DNA from: Salinivirgaceae bacterium
GTDB taxonomy: Bacteria; Bacteroidota; Bacteroidia; Bacteroidales; SZUA-534
Reading direction: 5' to 3'
Assembly (NCBI GenBank): GCA_017474765.1
Contig: JAFVGW010000025.1
Coordinates: forward strand, 40,353-104,352
Length of the DNA stretch: 64,000 nucleotides
Shown: one piece after another, positions 35,526 through 44,953 of the stretch
Position numbering within the stretch: position 1 is the first letter of the stretch
How the letters are laid out: each line of letters begins with the position of its first letter
Notes under the pieces: generated by a model
Seen by the model: only the letters and a program-made list of their open reading frames with translations
Database searches by the model: none
Told to the model about the DNA's origin: nothing
Position numbers and translations under genes: made by a program

Positions 35526-36578
35526 ATGAGGAATACACTATACAAACTCACACTATTTGTTTTGCTGGCAGCACTGTTTGGCAGTTGCAAGGAAGATGTT
35601 TATTACGGCAACTGGCGCTCAATTTCGACTCTGACCGCCAAAGGCCGCGCCGATGCTTCTGCCTTTGTCATCGGCAATAAGGCATACATGGTGGGAGGTT
35701 ACGGATTCTATTTTGTGCCCACTTATTTCAATGCCACTTGGGTTTTCGATACCGAAGACTTCTCGTGGAGCGAGTGCGACACACTGCCCGGGGCTCCGCG
35801 CCGTGCGGGAGTGGCTTTCACCATCGACGGAAAGGGCTACTATTGCGGCGGCATTGGTGATGACGGCGAGTATTTCTGCAATTTGTATGAGTTCGACCCC
35901 GAAAAACCCGCTGGCTCGCAATGGGCTGAAATGAAGGCAGATACGTTTCCCGATGGAGGATTCTATGATGCTGTCGGCTTTGTGATTGACGGCATTGGAT
36001 ATGTTGGCACGGGCGTCAGGTCGATGCTCGGAACATCGAGCAGTTACTACCGTTTCGACCCGAAAAAGCCCGAGGGCTCGCGCTGGAGTCGCATTGAGTC
36101 GGCCCAGGGTGCTTCAGGGCGGCAGGGCGCAAGTGCGTTTGTCATCGGCAGCAAGGCATATATTATTGGCGGGCGCAGCAACAACTACCGCGTTGCATCA
36201 TTCGAGTGCTACGATGCCGCAACCGATGAGTTTACTGTCATCAGCGAAAACATGCTCGACGATTACAATATCGACAAACTCTATCGCTACAACGCCTCGG
36301 CGTTCAGCATTGGCAACGACGGCTATCTGACCTGCGGCGTGAAGTTCACCGGCGAAGTGCTGCGCGACACCTGGCGCTACACCCCCGACGGCGGCAAGGG
36401 CAAATGGCAGATGATTGGCGATTTTGAAGGCTCAAACCGCTATTCGGCCACTTGCTTTGTTGTCGACCGCTATGGTTTTCTGCTATGCGGGCAGAACGGC
36501 AACTTCTCGACGAGTTTCAAAGACGATGTCTGGATTTTCAGCCCCGATGAGGAATACAACCGTCGCACATCAAGATAA
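35526..36578 (+). CDS. Kelch-repeat lipoprotein, paralogue
   Basis: A 350-residue lipoprotein with leader MRNTLYKLTLFVLLAALFGSCKEDVYYG; the lipobox Cys is followed by Lys-Glu-Asp, which fits the lipoprotein export signal described for Bacteroidota surface lipoproteins. Six kelch-like blades repeat motifs such as DASAFVIGNKAYMVGGYG, GVAFTIDGKGYYCGG, YDAVGFVIDGIGYVGTG, GASAFVIGSKAYIIGGRS, ASAFSIGNDGYLTCG and ATCFVVDRYGFLLCG. Clear paralogue of the preceding protein (shared GNWR opening and DDVW-F-P-EY C-terminus), but diverged. It is followed 12 bases later by cvpA. Confidence 0.87.
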   Translation: MRNTLYKLTLFVLLAALFGSCKEDVYYGNWRSISTLTAKGRADASAFVIGNKAYMVGGYGFYFVPTYFNATWVFDTEDFSWSECDTLPGAPRRAGVAFTIDGKGYYCGGIGDDGEYFCNLYEFDPEKPAGSQWAEMKADTFPDGGFYDAVGFVIDGIGYVGTGVRSMLGTSSSYYRFDPKKPEGSRWSRIESAQGASGRQGASAFVIGSKAYIIGGRSNNYRVASFECYDAATDEFTVISENMLDDYNIDKLYRYNASAFSIGNDGYLTCGVKFTGEVLRDTWRYTPDGGKGKWQMIGDFEGSNRYSATCFVVDRYGFLLCGQNGNFSTSFKDDVWIFSPDEEYNRRTSR

Positions 36579-36590
36579 AAACATACGCAA

Positions 36591-37148
36591 ATGTCAGCCA
36601 ACACTTTCGATATTGTGGTTCTGATTCTGCTCGGCATCTCAGCCGTGACAGGATTTTTCAAAGGTTTGATAACCATGCTCACATCGCTTGTGGCCATTCT
36701 GCTTGGCGCGTGGCTCACTATGAAGTTTTCATACGTCACCGGCGGATTCCTGCAGTCGCATTTCAACCTCGACGGACAGTACGTCACTGTGGCGTCGTTT
36801 GTGGTCACATTTCTGATTGTTGTTGTGGGCGTTCACCTTTTGGGCCGTACCATTGGCAGCCTTGTAAAAGCTATTGCGCTCGGCTGGGCCGACAAGATTC
36901 TGGGCGTGGTGTTCAGCGTTTTGCGCAGCGCGTTCATAATCAGCGCCATTGTGTCGGCGCTTAACTCGTTTGGCCCGTCAGCGTCAATCTTCAGCGATGA
37001 GATGAAGCACGACAGTGTTCTGTTCGGCATAATTGCGCCCATTGCGCCGTTTGTGTTCGAGCAATTGAACTTCAGCCCCGGCGACCATATTCCGACCATT
37101 CCGTCGGGGATAGGCGATGTTTTGCCTGAGGATACTAAAATATTGTAA
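36591..37148 (+). CDS. cvpA: CvpA family membrane protein
   Basis: A 185-residue inner-membrane protein of the CvpA family (colicin V production; in other bacteria needed for envelope stress tolerance). It opens FDIVVLILLGISAVTGFFKGLI, the family's first helix and a conserved GFxxG turn, followed by three more helices, and ends with a short acidic tail. Length normal. The gene is close behind the second kelch gene and 26 bases before tyrS. The link to colicin export is historical; its real role is unsettled. Confidence 0.9.
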   Translation: MSANTFDIVVLILLGISAVTGFFKGLITMLTSLVAILLGAWLTMKFSYVTGGFLQSHFNLDGQYVTVASFVVTFLIVVVGVHLLGRTIGSLVKAIALGWADKILGVVFSVLRSAFIISAIVSALNSFGPSASIFSDEMKHDSVLFGIIAPIAPFVFEQLNFSPGDHIPTIPSGIGDVLPEDTKIL

Positions 37149-37174
37149 AAACAAGAATATAATTATTTAAGACG

Positions 37175-38467
37175 ATGAATTTTATAGAAGAACTGACATG
37201 GAGAGGCATGATTCACCAGATGATGCCAGGAACTGAGGAACTGCTTGCAAAAGAACAAGTTACAGCATATTTGGGAATCGACCCGACGGCCGACTCTCTG
37301 CACATAGGCCACCTTTGCGGTGTGATGATGCTGCGCCACTTCCAACGCTGCGGTCACAAGCCGCTGGCCCTGATTGGCGGCGCAACCGGCATGATTGGCG
37401 ACCCGTCGGGCAAAAGCCAGGAGCGCAACCTGCTCGACGAGGAGACTCTGCGACACAACGTGGCCTGCATCAAAAAGCAGCTGTCGAAATTCCTTGATTT
37501 TGACAGCGATGCGCCCAACCGCGCCGAGCTGGTGAACAACTACGACTGGATGAAGGATTTCACCTTCCTCGACTTTGCCCGCGAGGTTGGCAAGCACATC
37601 ACCGTCAACTATATGATGGCCAAAGACTCGGTGCAGAAGCGCCTGAACGGCGAGGCTCGCGACGGTCTGTCGTTTACCGAGTTCACCTATCAGCTGCTTC
37701 AAGGTTACGATTTCCTCTATCTGAACGAGCACAAAAATTGCAAACTGCAGCTTGGCGGCGCCGACCAATGGGGCAACATCACCACTGGCTCGGAGCTCAT
37801 CCGCCGCACCAACGGCAACGAGTGCTTCGCGCTCACCTGCCCGCTCGTGACCAAAGCGGATGGCGGCAAATTCGGCAAGACCGAGAGCGGCAACGTCTGG
37901 CTCGACCCTGTCCGCACATCGCCGTATCAGTTCTACCAGTTCTGGATTAACACTTCGGATGCCGATGCCGAGAAATACATAAAGATTTTCACCACTCTCT
38001 CGAAAGATGAAGTTGACGAACTGATTGCCGAGCAAGCCAAAGACCCGGGCCTTCGTCCGCTGCAAAAGCGTCTGGCTAAGGAAGTCACCATTATGGTTCA
38101 CTCGGAGGAAGACTACAATATGGCCGTTGAGGCGTCGAACATCCTGTTTGGCAAATCAACCAAAGAGAGCCTGCTGAAACTCGACGAACGCACGTTCCTT
38201 GAAGTGTTTGTCGGCGTTAAGACATTCGAAATCAGCAAGTCGGAACTGGCTGCCGGAATAGGAATTCTTGACCTTCTGGCCGAAAAAGCGCAGGTTTTCC
38301 CGTCGAAGGGCGACCTGCGCCGCAACATTCAGGGCGGCGGCGTTTCCATCAACAAAGAGAAGGTTACGGCGCCCGATTTGGTTCTGACCGATGCAGCACT
38401 GCTGAACGGCAAGTATCTGCTTGTGCAGAAGGGCAAAAAGGACTACTCGCTGCTGATTGCGAAATAG
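37175..38467 (+). CDS. tyrS: Tyrosyl-tRNA synthetase
   Basis: Class Ic aminoacyl-tRNA synthetase charging tRNA-Tyr. 430 residues with HIGH at 43-46 ([10 protein letters not shown]), the tyrosine-binding [27 protein letters not shown], and the KMSKS-like KFGKT at 232-236. A C-terminal S4-type RNA-binding domain (about 365-430) has [11 protein letters not shown]. Full length, no missing catalytic residue. A terminator follows. Confidence 0.97.
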   Translation: MNFIEELTWRGMIHQMMPGTEELLAKEQVTAYLGIDPTADSLHIGHLCGVMMLRHFQRCGHKPLALIGGATGMIGDPSGKSQERNLLDEETLRHNVACIKKQLSKFLDFDSDAPNRAELVNNYDWMKDFTFLDFAREVGKHITVNYMMAKDSVQKRLNGEARDGLSFTEFTYQLLQGYDFLYLNEHKNCKLQLGGADQWGNITTGSELIRRTNGNECFALTCPLVTKADGGKFGKTESGNVWLDPVRTSPYQFYQFWINTSDADAEKYIKIFTTLSKDEVDELIAEQAKDPGLRPLQKRLAKEVTIMVHSEEDYNMAVEASNILFGKSTKESLLKLDERTFLEVFVGVKTFEISKSELAAGIGILDLLAEKAQVFPSKGDLRRNIQGGGVSINKEKVTAPDLVLTDAALLNGKYLLVQKGKKDYSLLIAK

Positions 38468-38492
38468 CACTTTTTTGAATTGATTATTTAGC

Positions 38493-38531
38493 AAATCGCA
38501 CATGTGGGCAACTGCGTGTGCGATTTTTTTT
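38493..38531 (+). terminator. Rho-independent terminator after tyrS
   Basis: Ten-bp stem AAATCGCACA / TGTGCGATTT with a GTGGGCAACTGCG-type loop and a following T run. Confidence 0.88.
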
Positions 38532-38582
38532 GCCAAGTGGCTGCAATTTGCTAACTTGCACCCAACGGAGAACCACGATAAA

Positions 38583-39692
38583 ATGCTGCGTAAACTTCTG
38601 AAACATATCATTTTGCTTGTCAACATTGTGTTTGTGGCACTGTTGTTTGTTTCTGGTATTGCCCGCTGGCTCAATCCTGCGGAGCACACCGCCATTGCGC
38701 TCGTCGGGTTGTTTTTTCCGGTGTTCATGCTCGTCAACATTGCTTTCGCGATATGGTGGGCGGTCTGCCGCAAATGGCTTTTCCTGCTGCCTCTGGCTGC
38801 GGTGGCCTTGTTTTCGCACCGCTATTTCGATTTCTCTTCGGGAAGCGGCGGCACTGCGCCAAACGGACGGCAAATCAGGATTCTGTCGTACAACGCCCAC
38901 AATTTCGGCCTTCATGCGCGTCCCAACCACGTGAAGATGATGAAAGAGATGACCGAATTCATCGGCTGCGAGAATCTCGATATTGCCTGTTTTCAGGAGT
39001 ACAGCAATGGCGATAAAGACTTGCCGGTTCACCAGCAACTGAAGAACTCGTTCAAATACAACCATTTGCAAATCCGTAAAAGTCCGTATGCCTACGGTGA
39101 CCTTCGCGATGGGCTGGCCACCTACAGCAACTATCCGATTGTGGGGCGCAACAGTGTGCCGTCTGATGGCGAGACTGATAACATCGTAATCTACACTGAT
39201 ATAGCCGTTGGTACCGACACTCTGCGAGTGTTCAACTGCCACCTGCAGTCGTACAAGTTCTCGGTATCGGAATATGATTTTATTGCAAAGGTAAACTCTT
39301 TGAATTCGGATGTTTACGACAAATCAAAGCAAAGCGAGAACCGCGAAGGTCTGCTTAGCGTCTATCGCCGGATGCGGAAGGCGTACGAGTGGCGCGTGAA
39401 GCAGGCAGCCACGCTTAAACGGCTTATCGGTGAGTCGCCATACCCGGTTGTGGTATGCGGCGATTTCAACGACACCCAGTCATCGTATGTCTATCGCCTT
39501 GTGAGCCGCGGTCTGCACGATTCGCAGCGGGTGATGACGACTGGCTGGCGGAACACCTACCGTCGTTTCTTTCCCGGCATCCGCATCGATTACATTCTCT
39601 ACAATGGCCCGATGAAATGCGTCAGTTGCCGTGTGCCGCAGGTCGATTATTCCGACCATCGGCCGGTGGTGGGCGAGTATCAGATTGAGTGA
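38583..39692 (+). CDS. Endonuclease/exonuclease/phosphatase family membrane protein
   Basis: From the ATG at 38583 the product has 369 residues: three N-terminal helices (about 5-28, 35-60, 65-85) and a C-terminal domain of the EEP fold. Catalytic motifs seen: ILSYNAHNFG, CFQEY with the metal-binding Glu, DTLRVFNCHLQS, VVCGDFNDT, and YSDHRPVVGEY with the catalytic His. Substrates in the family are DNA, phosphoinositides or nucleotides; the membrane-tethered form is common in Bacteroidota and its substrate is unknown. An upstream in-frame ATG at 38502 lies in the tyrS terminator and was rejected. Confidence 0.88.
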   Translation: MLRKLLKHIILLVNIVFVALLFVSGIARWLNPAEHTAIALVGLFFPVFMLVNIAFAIWWAVCRKWLFLLPLAAVALFSHRYFDFSSGSGGTAPNGRQIRILSYNAHNFGLHARPNHVKMMKEMTEFIGCENLDIACFQEYSNGDKDLPVHQQLKNSFKYNHLQIRKSPYAYGDLRDGLATYSNYPIVGRNSVPSDGETDNIVIYTDIAVGTDTLRVFNCHLQSYKFSVSEYDFIAKVNSLNSDVYDKSKQSENREGLLSVYRRMRKAYEWRVKQAATLKRLIGESPYPVVVCGDFNDTQSSYVYRLVSRGLHDSQRVMTTGWRNTYRRFFPGIRIDYILYNGPMKCVSCRVPQVDYSDHRPVVGEYQIE

Positions 39693-39750
39693 GCCGCACG
39701 CCTCATTTGTCACCTTTACCGGCACTCTCATAAAACATTCGCCGCTTTAG

Positions 39751-39782
39751 TTGCATTGCCAAGTCGATTTTTAGTATCTTTG
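39751..39782 (+). promoter_or_regulatory. Bacteroidota-type promoter for the GH10 gene
   Basis: TTG at 39751-39753 and TATCTTTG at 39775-39782, spacing 21 bases; ATG at 39814. Confidence 0.6.
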
Positions 39783-39813
39783 CAACCGATTGCAAAATTT
39801 TAAAATTTAGGTT

Positions 39814-41651
39814 ATGAAAAAGTTTATGCTATTAACATTGTCGGTTGCTCTCTGCTTTACAGCTTGCAAAAAGGACGATGAGAATCCTCTGCCCGACAAT
39901 CCGGAGACAAACCCTGTGGATACCACACAGACAACCCCGGCTGACACTACCAAAACCGATACAACACAGGTGGTTGTAGATTTGACGAATCCAAACAACT
40001 ACCGGTTTTGAAAACATACGTTGACCGCGCCAAACATCCGGGCTTCAAGTTCAGCGGAGCTCTTGATGTGACTGAATTTAACAGAAATACAAATGGCGTG
40101 CGCGACACCGTTACCGCCCATTTTGATGAGATTGTGGCGGGAAATGCAATGAAATACGGCTCGGTTGTCAACGGCAGTGGTAAAATGGATTTCGGCCGCG
40201 TGAAAACATTTGTGAACGATGCCAAAAAGGCCGGACTCACAATCTACGGTCACACGCTGGCCTGGCACTCGCAGCAGCAGCCTAGCTATCTGCTTGGATT
40301 GATGGTTAAAACTGAATATGAAAAGATTGACTCTGTAAATAATTATTTGGAATATAAGATTGGTGCGGCGGGAGAGAATTCGTGGGACCATCAGGCCAGG
40401 TATAATTTGACTACAACAATGACTAAAGGAAAAAACTACACTGTAAAGGTTAGAGTACGTGCTACAGAAGAAGGAGAATGCTCGTTGTGGCCTGTTGACA
40501 CAAAAAGTAATAATAAAAACCAATGGGGAGACAGTGATGATGTACAATATCTTAACGCTGTTGGTGTTTCAACCGATTGGAAAGAAGTTTCTTGGGTGTT
40601 CAGCGCAAATTTTCCAATAGACCGACTTCAATTCGTGTTTGGTAAGATGGGTGGAAGAATCGATTTTGACGATTTGACTGTAACAGAATCAGGTTCAACA
40701 AAAACATTTAACAATAATGGAAACTTTATTACCACAAATATTGATGGTTGGACGCATACAGGTTGTTCTTCATTTGGTATTATTACTGATAATCAAATAA
40801 CAATTGCAAAACAAACACCGCTCACTGCCGAGCAAAAGCGCGACACCCTTGCATGGGCCATGGACCAATGGATTGCTGGCATGATGGAGGCCACAAATGG
40901 CTATGTTACAGCTTGGGATGTTGTGAACGAGGCTCTCTTTGGCGACGATAAGGATAAAGATGGTCTGTACGACCTTCAGAACTACGAGAACAACAACATT
41001 TCCGACCCATCAAACGTGTCGTCGGGTACGTTCTACTGGCAGGCCTTTATGGGCGACCTCGAATACGTGCGTACCGCCGTGGCAAGCGCTCGCAAGCATT
41101 TCAAGGGCAATCCTGAAGAACTGAAACTCTTTGTCAACGACTACAACCTTGAATCGGACTGGGACGACAATAAAAAGGTTAAAAGCCTTGTTGGATGGAT
41201 TAATAAGTGGGAGGCCGACGGTGTGACAAAAATCGATGGCATCGGAACACAGATGCACATCAGCTGCTTTGAAAATGCCAGCATTCAGAAAAACATTGAA
41301 AACCATATTGTTAAGATGTTTGAGGTTATGGCTGCAAGTGGCAAGCTCTGCCGCATTTCGGAACTCGATATGGGCTATGTGCGCGGCAGCAACCGGTGGG
41401 GTGGCAGTGTGAAAACATCGCAGCTGACCGAAGCCGAACACAAGAAAATGGCTGATTTCTATGAGTTTATCGTCAAGAAATACTTTGAGATAATCCCTGT
41501 TGAGCAGCAATACGGCATCTGCCAGTGGTGCCTCACCGACGCCCCGAGCAATTCGGGCTGGCGCGGTGGCGAGCCTGTCGGCATCTGGACCGAGAAGTTC
41601 AAAGCCCGCAAGGCTGCTTATATAGGCTTTGCCAACGGTCTGAGCAATTAG
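39814..41651 (+). pseudogene. GH10 endo-1,4-beta-xylanase lipoprotein, split by a one-base frameshift
   Basis: Surface or secreted xylan-degrading enzyme. The first reading frame (39814-40011) encodes a lipoprotein leader (FTACKKDDENPLP) and a Thr/Asp-rich linker to NNYRF, then stops. The second frame (from about 40008, 547 residues) begins LKTYVDRAKHPGFKFSGAL, the standard GH10 start, with no leader of its own. Adding one T to the TTTT at 40006-40009 would join them. Catalytic domain: TLAWHSQQQP, acid/base Glu308 in WDVVNEAL, nucleophile Glu452 in ISELDMGY, QWCLTDAPS. Residues about 98-272 are an inserted beta-sandwich carbohydrate-binding-like module, as known in Bacteroidetes xylanases. 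As sequenced the secreted form cannot be made, so I call it a pseudogene pending a check for sequencing error. Confidence 0.85.
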
Positions 41652-41670
41652 TCGGAAGGAATGAAATTGA

Positions 41671-41712
41671 GGGGGATGGTAGAGCAATTGAGCTTTCCAT
41701 CCCCTATTTTTT
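41671..41712 (+). terminator. Rho-independent terminator after the GH10 gene
   Basis: Stem GGGGGATGG / CCATCCCC with a 16-base loop and T run. Confidence 0.85.
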
Positions 41713-41720
41713 TATCTTTG
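41688..41720 (+). promoter_or_regulatory. Promoter for the NifX-like gene, overlapping the terminator
   Basis: TTG at 41688-41690 and TATCTTTG at 41713-41720, 22 bases apart, inside and just after the terminator hairpin. ATG follows at 41742. Confidence 0.55.
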
Positions 41721-41741
41721 CCCGAAACAAAACACACTGAT

Positions 41742-42089
41742 ATGAAATTAGCAATCCCCACTTGCGATGGCCGCGTTGACGACCATTTCGGACACTGCAA
41801 GGAATATACCGTCTATACAGTTGAAAACAAGCAAATTACTGGCGTCGAGACCGTTCCGTCGCCCGAAGGCTGCGGTTGCAAGAGCAACATTGCCTTTGTG
41901 CTGCGGCAGATGGGCGTGAACGTGATGCTCGCAGGCAATATGGGCGACGGCGCGCTCAACGTGCTCAACGCGCAGAACATTATGGTGATTCGCGGCTGCT
42001 CGGGCAACGTGAAGGAAGTTGCCGAAGCCTACCTGAACGGCACCCTGACCGATTCGGGCATTGGCTGCCAGCATCACGAGTGCCATTGA
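41742..42089 (+). CDS. NifX/NifB-type dinitrogenase iron-molybdenum cofactor-binding family protein
   Basis: A 115-residue soluble protein of the NifX/NafY/NifB-C-terminal fold. It starts at ATG 41742 as MKLAIPTCDGRVDDHFGHCKEYTVY, the family's opening with the conserved DxHFGxC segment, has GCGCKSN, NVMLAGNMGDGALNVLN, and ends with the Cys/His-rich tail GCQHHECH. Members bind metal clusters in nitrogenase maturation, but stand-alone proteins in non-fixing Bacteroidota are usual and function is unproven; no nif genes are here. An in-frame upstream ATG at 41661 lies in the terminator and is unlikely. Confidence 0.88.
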   Translation: MKLAIPTCDGRVDDHFGHCKEYTVYTVENKQITGVETVPSPEGCGCKSNIAFVLRQMGVNVMLAGNMGDGALNVLNAQNIMVIRGCSGNVKEVAEAYLNGTLTDSGIGCQHHECH

Positions 42090-42130
42090 ACTGAGGCCGG
42101 AATAAGCATAAAAACTGAAACAAATCAATT

Positions 42131-42898
42131 ATGAAAAACAAATTCTTAATAGTGCTTTTTACCGCAATTCTCACAATACCAGCCGTTGCCCAATCCACCG
42201 GATCTTCGGAATTTGTACAGAAACGCAATGATTTCGAGGCTATGCTGAATTCGGGAACAAAAGATTGGTACAATAATCCGAATGCGAAAGAATGGTTCAA
42301 AAACTGTCATACAAATATTTTCTCGATACTCAACGCTATTGAGATTATGCCCGAATGGCGATTGGCTATCGACTTGCCTGACACGGAGGGATTGGGTGAT
42401 GAATCGCATATTTATGTGGAGAATGTCAATTCTGGAAAGAAATTCTATGGCTACTTGAATTATATAAAACTGAAAAGCATTTCGGCAGAGAGTTGCTGGC
42501 AATGGTTTTTGCTATACAACATCAGAAATATGTTGCCTACATGGTGGCATGGTGGCTACTCGTCGTCGGACTTAATACTGACAGAAGAAGACCACCAACA
42601 AATACTGAAATATATTGAAATAATTCCCGACAGTCTAATCGATAGTGAAGAAGAACTTACAATTGGAGGATTGTCGGAAACAAATTACCGTATACTAAAA
42701 GATTATAAAATTAAACCTGTACGGGTTGATGTAAACGAATTGAAAAGAACGGCGGAAATCACTCTTTGCACTTGGAACGATTGGGTAGGCCTGACAGAAA
42801 AAAATTTCAGCATAATAATTAAAGATGACAATACAGCAAATGTGGAGAACATTGATTATAAAACAATTATTGAATATGATTGTGGAGTAACGTATTAA
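42131..42898 (+). CDS. Secreted protein of unknown function
   Basis: A 255-residue protein with a signal peptide (MKNKFLIVLFTAILTIPAVAQ). I recognise no domain. Composition is acidic and aromatic; a WKRTAEITLCTWNDWVGL-like run near the C-terminus and a QIS-rich middle do not match a family I know. Lower GC than its neighbours, which hints at acquired DNA. It lies between the NifX-like gene and uvrC, 36 bases before the latter, with no operon hint. Confidence 0.7.
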   Translation: MKNKFLIVLFTAILTIPAVAQSTGSSEFVQKRNDFEAMLNSGTKDWYNNPNAKEWFKNCHTNIFSILNAIEIMPEWRLAIDLPDTEGLGDESHIYVENVNSGKKFYGYLNYIKLKSISAESCWQWFLLYNIRNMLPTWWHGGYSSSDLILTEEDHQQILKYIEIIPDSLIDSEEELTIGGLSETNYRILKDYKIKPVRVDVNELKRTAEITLCTWNDWVGLTEKNFSIIIKDDNTANVENIDYKTIIEYDCGVTY

Positions 42899-42933
42899 AC
42901 AGCCGGTTCAATTTCGAATAAATCAATAATCCC

Positions 42934-44757
42934 TTGCAATCCCCCGACGAACATATCGCCCGCCTGAAAGAACTGGTTGCCGTGCTGCCCGAGAGCCCCG
43001 GCGTCTATCAGTATCTGGATAAGAACGGAACCATCATCTACGTTGGCAAGGCCAAGCGGCTGAAGCGGCGCGTGTCGTCGTACTTCAACAAGTATCAGGA
43101 CCGTGCCAAGGTGCGGATTCTGGTGCGTAACATTGCCGACATCAAGCATATTGTGGTCGATACCGAGCAGGACGCGCTTCTGCTTGAAAACAACCTGATT
43201 AAGAAATATCAGCCGCGCTACAACTCGCTGCTGAAAGACGACAAGACCTATCCGTGGATTTGCGTCAAGAACGAGCCATTTCCGCGCATCTTCTCAACGC
43301 GCAACTTCATCCGCGACGGCTCGTCGTACTTCGGGCCGTACACGTCGGGCTTTGCGCTGAAAACGCTGCTGGAACTCATAAGGCGGCTCTATCCCATCCG
43401 CACCTGCGCGCTCAATTTAAGCCGCGACGCCATTGCCAAAGGCCGCTACAAAATCTGCCTTGAGCACCACATCGGCAACTGCCTGGGCCCCTGCGAGGGA
43501 CTGCAGTCGGAGGAGGATTACGCCGAGGCCATCAGCAACATAAAAGAGATTCTGAAGGGCAACTCGAACGAAGTCATCGAGCTGCTGAAGTCGAAAATGA
43601 ACGCTTTAAGCAAGGAGTACAAATTTGAAGAGGCACAGAAGGTTAAGAACAAAATCGACAAACTGTCGGAGTTCCAGAGCAAATCGACGGTTGTCAGTCC
43701 AACAATACACAATGTCGATGTCTTTGCAATATATGACGATGACGACTGCGCCTACATCAGTTTTATGAAGGTGGTGAACGGCGCCATTGTGCAGGTGCAC
43801 ACCTTCGAAATGAGGAAACGGATTGAGGAGGAACTCGACTCGCTGCTGCTATCGGTCATTGAGGAGGCGCGGCAACGGCGGCTGAGCACCTCGGCAGAGA
43901 TTATTGTGCCGTTCGAAATCGACTTCAGCCTCGACAACATAAACTTTGTTGTTCCGCAGCGCGGCGACAAGAAAAAACTGCTTGAACTGTGCGAGAAAAA
44001 CGCGCACATGTACGCCGTTGAGAAACTCAAGCGCAGCGCCCTTCACAACCGTAACAATCCTATCGACCTGCTGGTGTCGGTTCAGAAAAAACTGCATCTG
44101 CCCAGCATTCCGCGCTACATAGAGATTTTCGACAACTCAAACATTCAGGGCGCGTTTCCGGTTGCCGCCTGCGTTGTTTATAAAGACGGAAAGCCGTCGA
44201 AAAAAGACTACCGGCTGTTCAACATAAAAACTGTTGAGGGTCCCGACGATTACGCCTCAATGTTTGAAGTGGTAAACCGCCGCTACTCCCGTCTTATGGC
44301 CGAGGCGCAACCCCTGCCCGACCTGATTGTCGCCGACGGTGGTGTGGGGCAAATGGAGTCAATCCGTCAGGCTACGGAAGACGCTCTCGGGTTGAATATT
44401 CCCATACTGGGGCTTGCCAAAAACGACAAGCACTCAACCAACGAACTTCTAATCGGATTTCCGCCGAAACACATTGAGATACGCCGTACCGACGACATTT
44501 TCCGATTCTTTGCAGGAATGCAGGAGGAGGTTCACCGCGCGGCCATCACCTTCCACCGCAACAAACGCTCAAAAGCATTCCTTGTGTCAGAACTCGACGG
44601 CATTAAAGGTATCGGCGACAAGACCAAGGAAGCGCTCTTCAACGAGCTGAAAACCGTTGACGCAATGCGCGCCGCATCGCTCGAAACGCTCGAAAAGATT
44701 ATCGGCCATGCCAAGGCGGTGATTGTGAGGGAGTATTTCGATGGCATTAGGCACTAG
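42934..44757 (+). CDS. uvrC: UvrABC system protein C
   Basis: Nuclease subunit of nucleotide excision repair, making both incisions after UvrAB loading. 607 residues with the N-terminal GIY-YIG domain (PGVYQYLDKNGTIIYVGKAK), the UVR domain (EYKFEEAQKVKNKIDKL), the RNase-H-like C-terminal catalytic domain (IEIFDNSNIQG, LIVADGGVGQM) and a helix-hairpin-helix pair at the end (GIKGIGDKTKEALF, IGHAKAVIVREYF). The frame opens at TTG 42934; it lacks a nearby ATG, so TTG is the probable start. Length normal. Confidence 0.95.
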   Translation: MQSPDEHIARLKELVAVLPESPGVYQYLDKNGTIIYVGKAKRLKRRVSSYFNKYQDRAKVRILVRNIADIKHIVVDTEQDALLLENNLIKKYQPRYNSLLKDDKTYPWICVKNEPFPRIFSTRNFIRDGSSYFGPYTSGFALKTLLELIRRLYPIRTCALNLSRDAIAKGRYKICLEHHIGNCLGPCEGLQSEEDYAEAISNIKEILKGNSNEVIELLKSKMNALSKEYKFEEAQKVKNKIDKLSEFQSKSTVVSPTIHNVDVFAIYDDDDCAYISFMKVVNGAIVQVHTFEMRKRIEEELDSLLLSVIEEARQRRLSTSAEIIVPFEIDFSLDNINFVVPQRGDKKKLLELCEKNAHMYAVEKLKRSALHNRNNPIDLLVSVQKKLHLPSIPRYIEIFDNSNIQGAFPVAACVVYKDGKPSKKDYRLFNIKTVEGPDDYASMFEVVNRRYSRLMAEAQPLPDLIVADGGVGQMESIRQATEDALGLNIPILGLAKNDKHSTNELLIGFPPKHIEIRRTDDIFRFFAGMQEEVHRAAITFHRNKRSKAFLVSELDGIKGIGDKTKEALFNELKTVDAMRAASLETLEKIIGHAKAVIVREYFDGIRH

Positions 44758-44826
44758 GCACTAGGTTTTAGGTGTTGGGTATTGGGTGTTGGTGGCAAGA
44801 CATCCGAATTCGCCCACAAAATCAAT

Positions 44827-44856
44827 TTTGCAATTATTCATAAATGATTATCTTTG
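44827..44856 (+). promoter_or_regulatory. Bacteroidota-type promoter for the DUF4468 gene
   Basis: TTTG at 44827-44830 and TATCTTTG at 44849-44856, spaced 18 bases. The leader to ATG 44954 is about 90 bases. Confidence 0.6.
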
Positions 44857-44953
44857 CAATGATTGTTCGGCGTTGTGCCCAAGGCATCAACTTCAGCGCC
44901 ATTCCAAAATTAACCGTACTTATGAAGTTGGAGTACAATTAACCAATAAAGAA

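Noticed and set aside
39990..40030. Programmed frameshift in the GH10 gene
   Set aside because: No X-XXY-YYZ slippery site or following pseudoknot is evident; a one-base change in a T run is the simpler reading.
41742..42089. Nitrogen fixation locus
   Set aside because: Only a stand-alone NifX-like protein is present; such proteins are common in non-fixing bacteria.
44758..44790. GGTGTTGGGTATTGGGTGTTGG run after uvrC as a short tandem repeat locus
   Set aside because: Too short and imperfect to define a unit; similar words occur as common intergenic filler in this phylum, as far as I recall.
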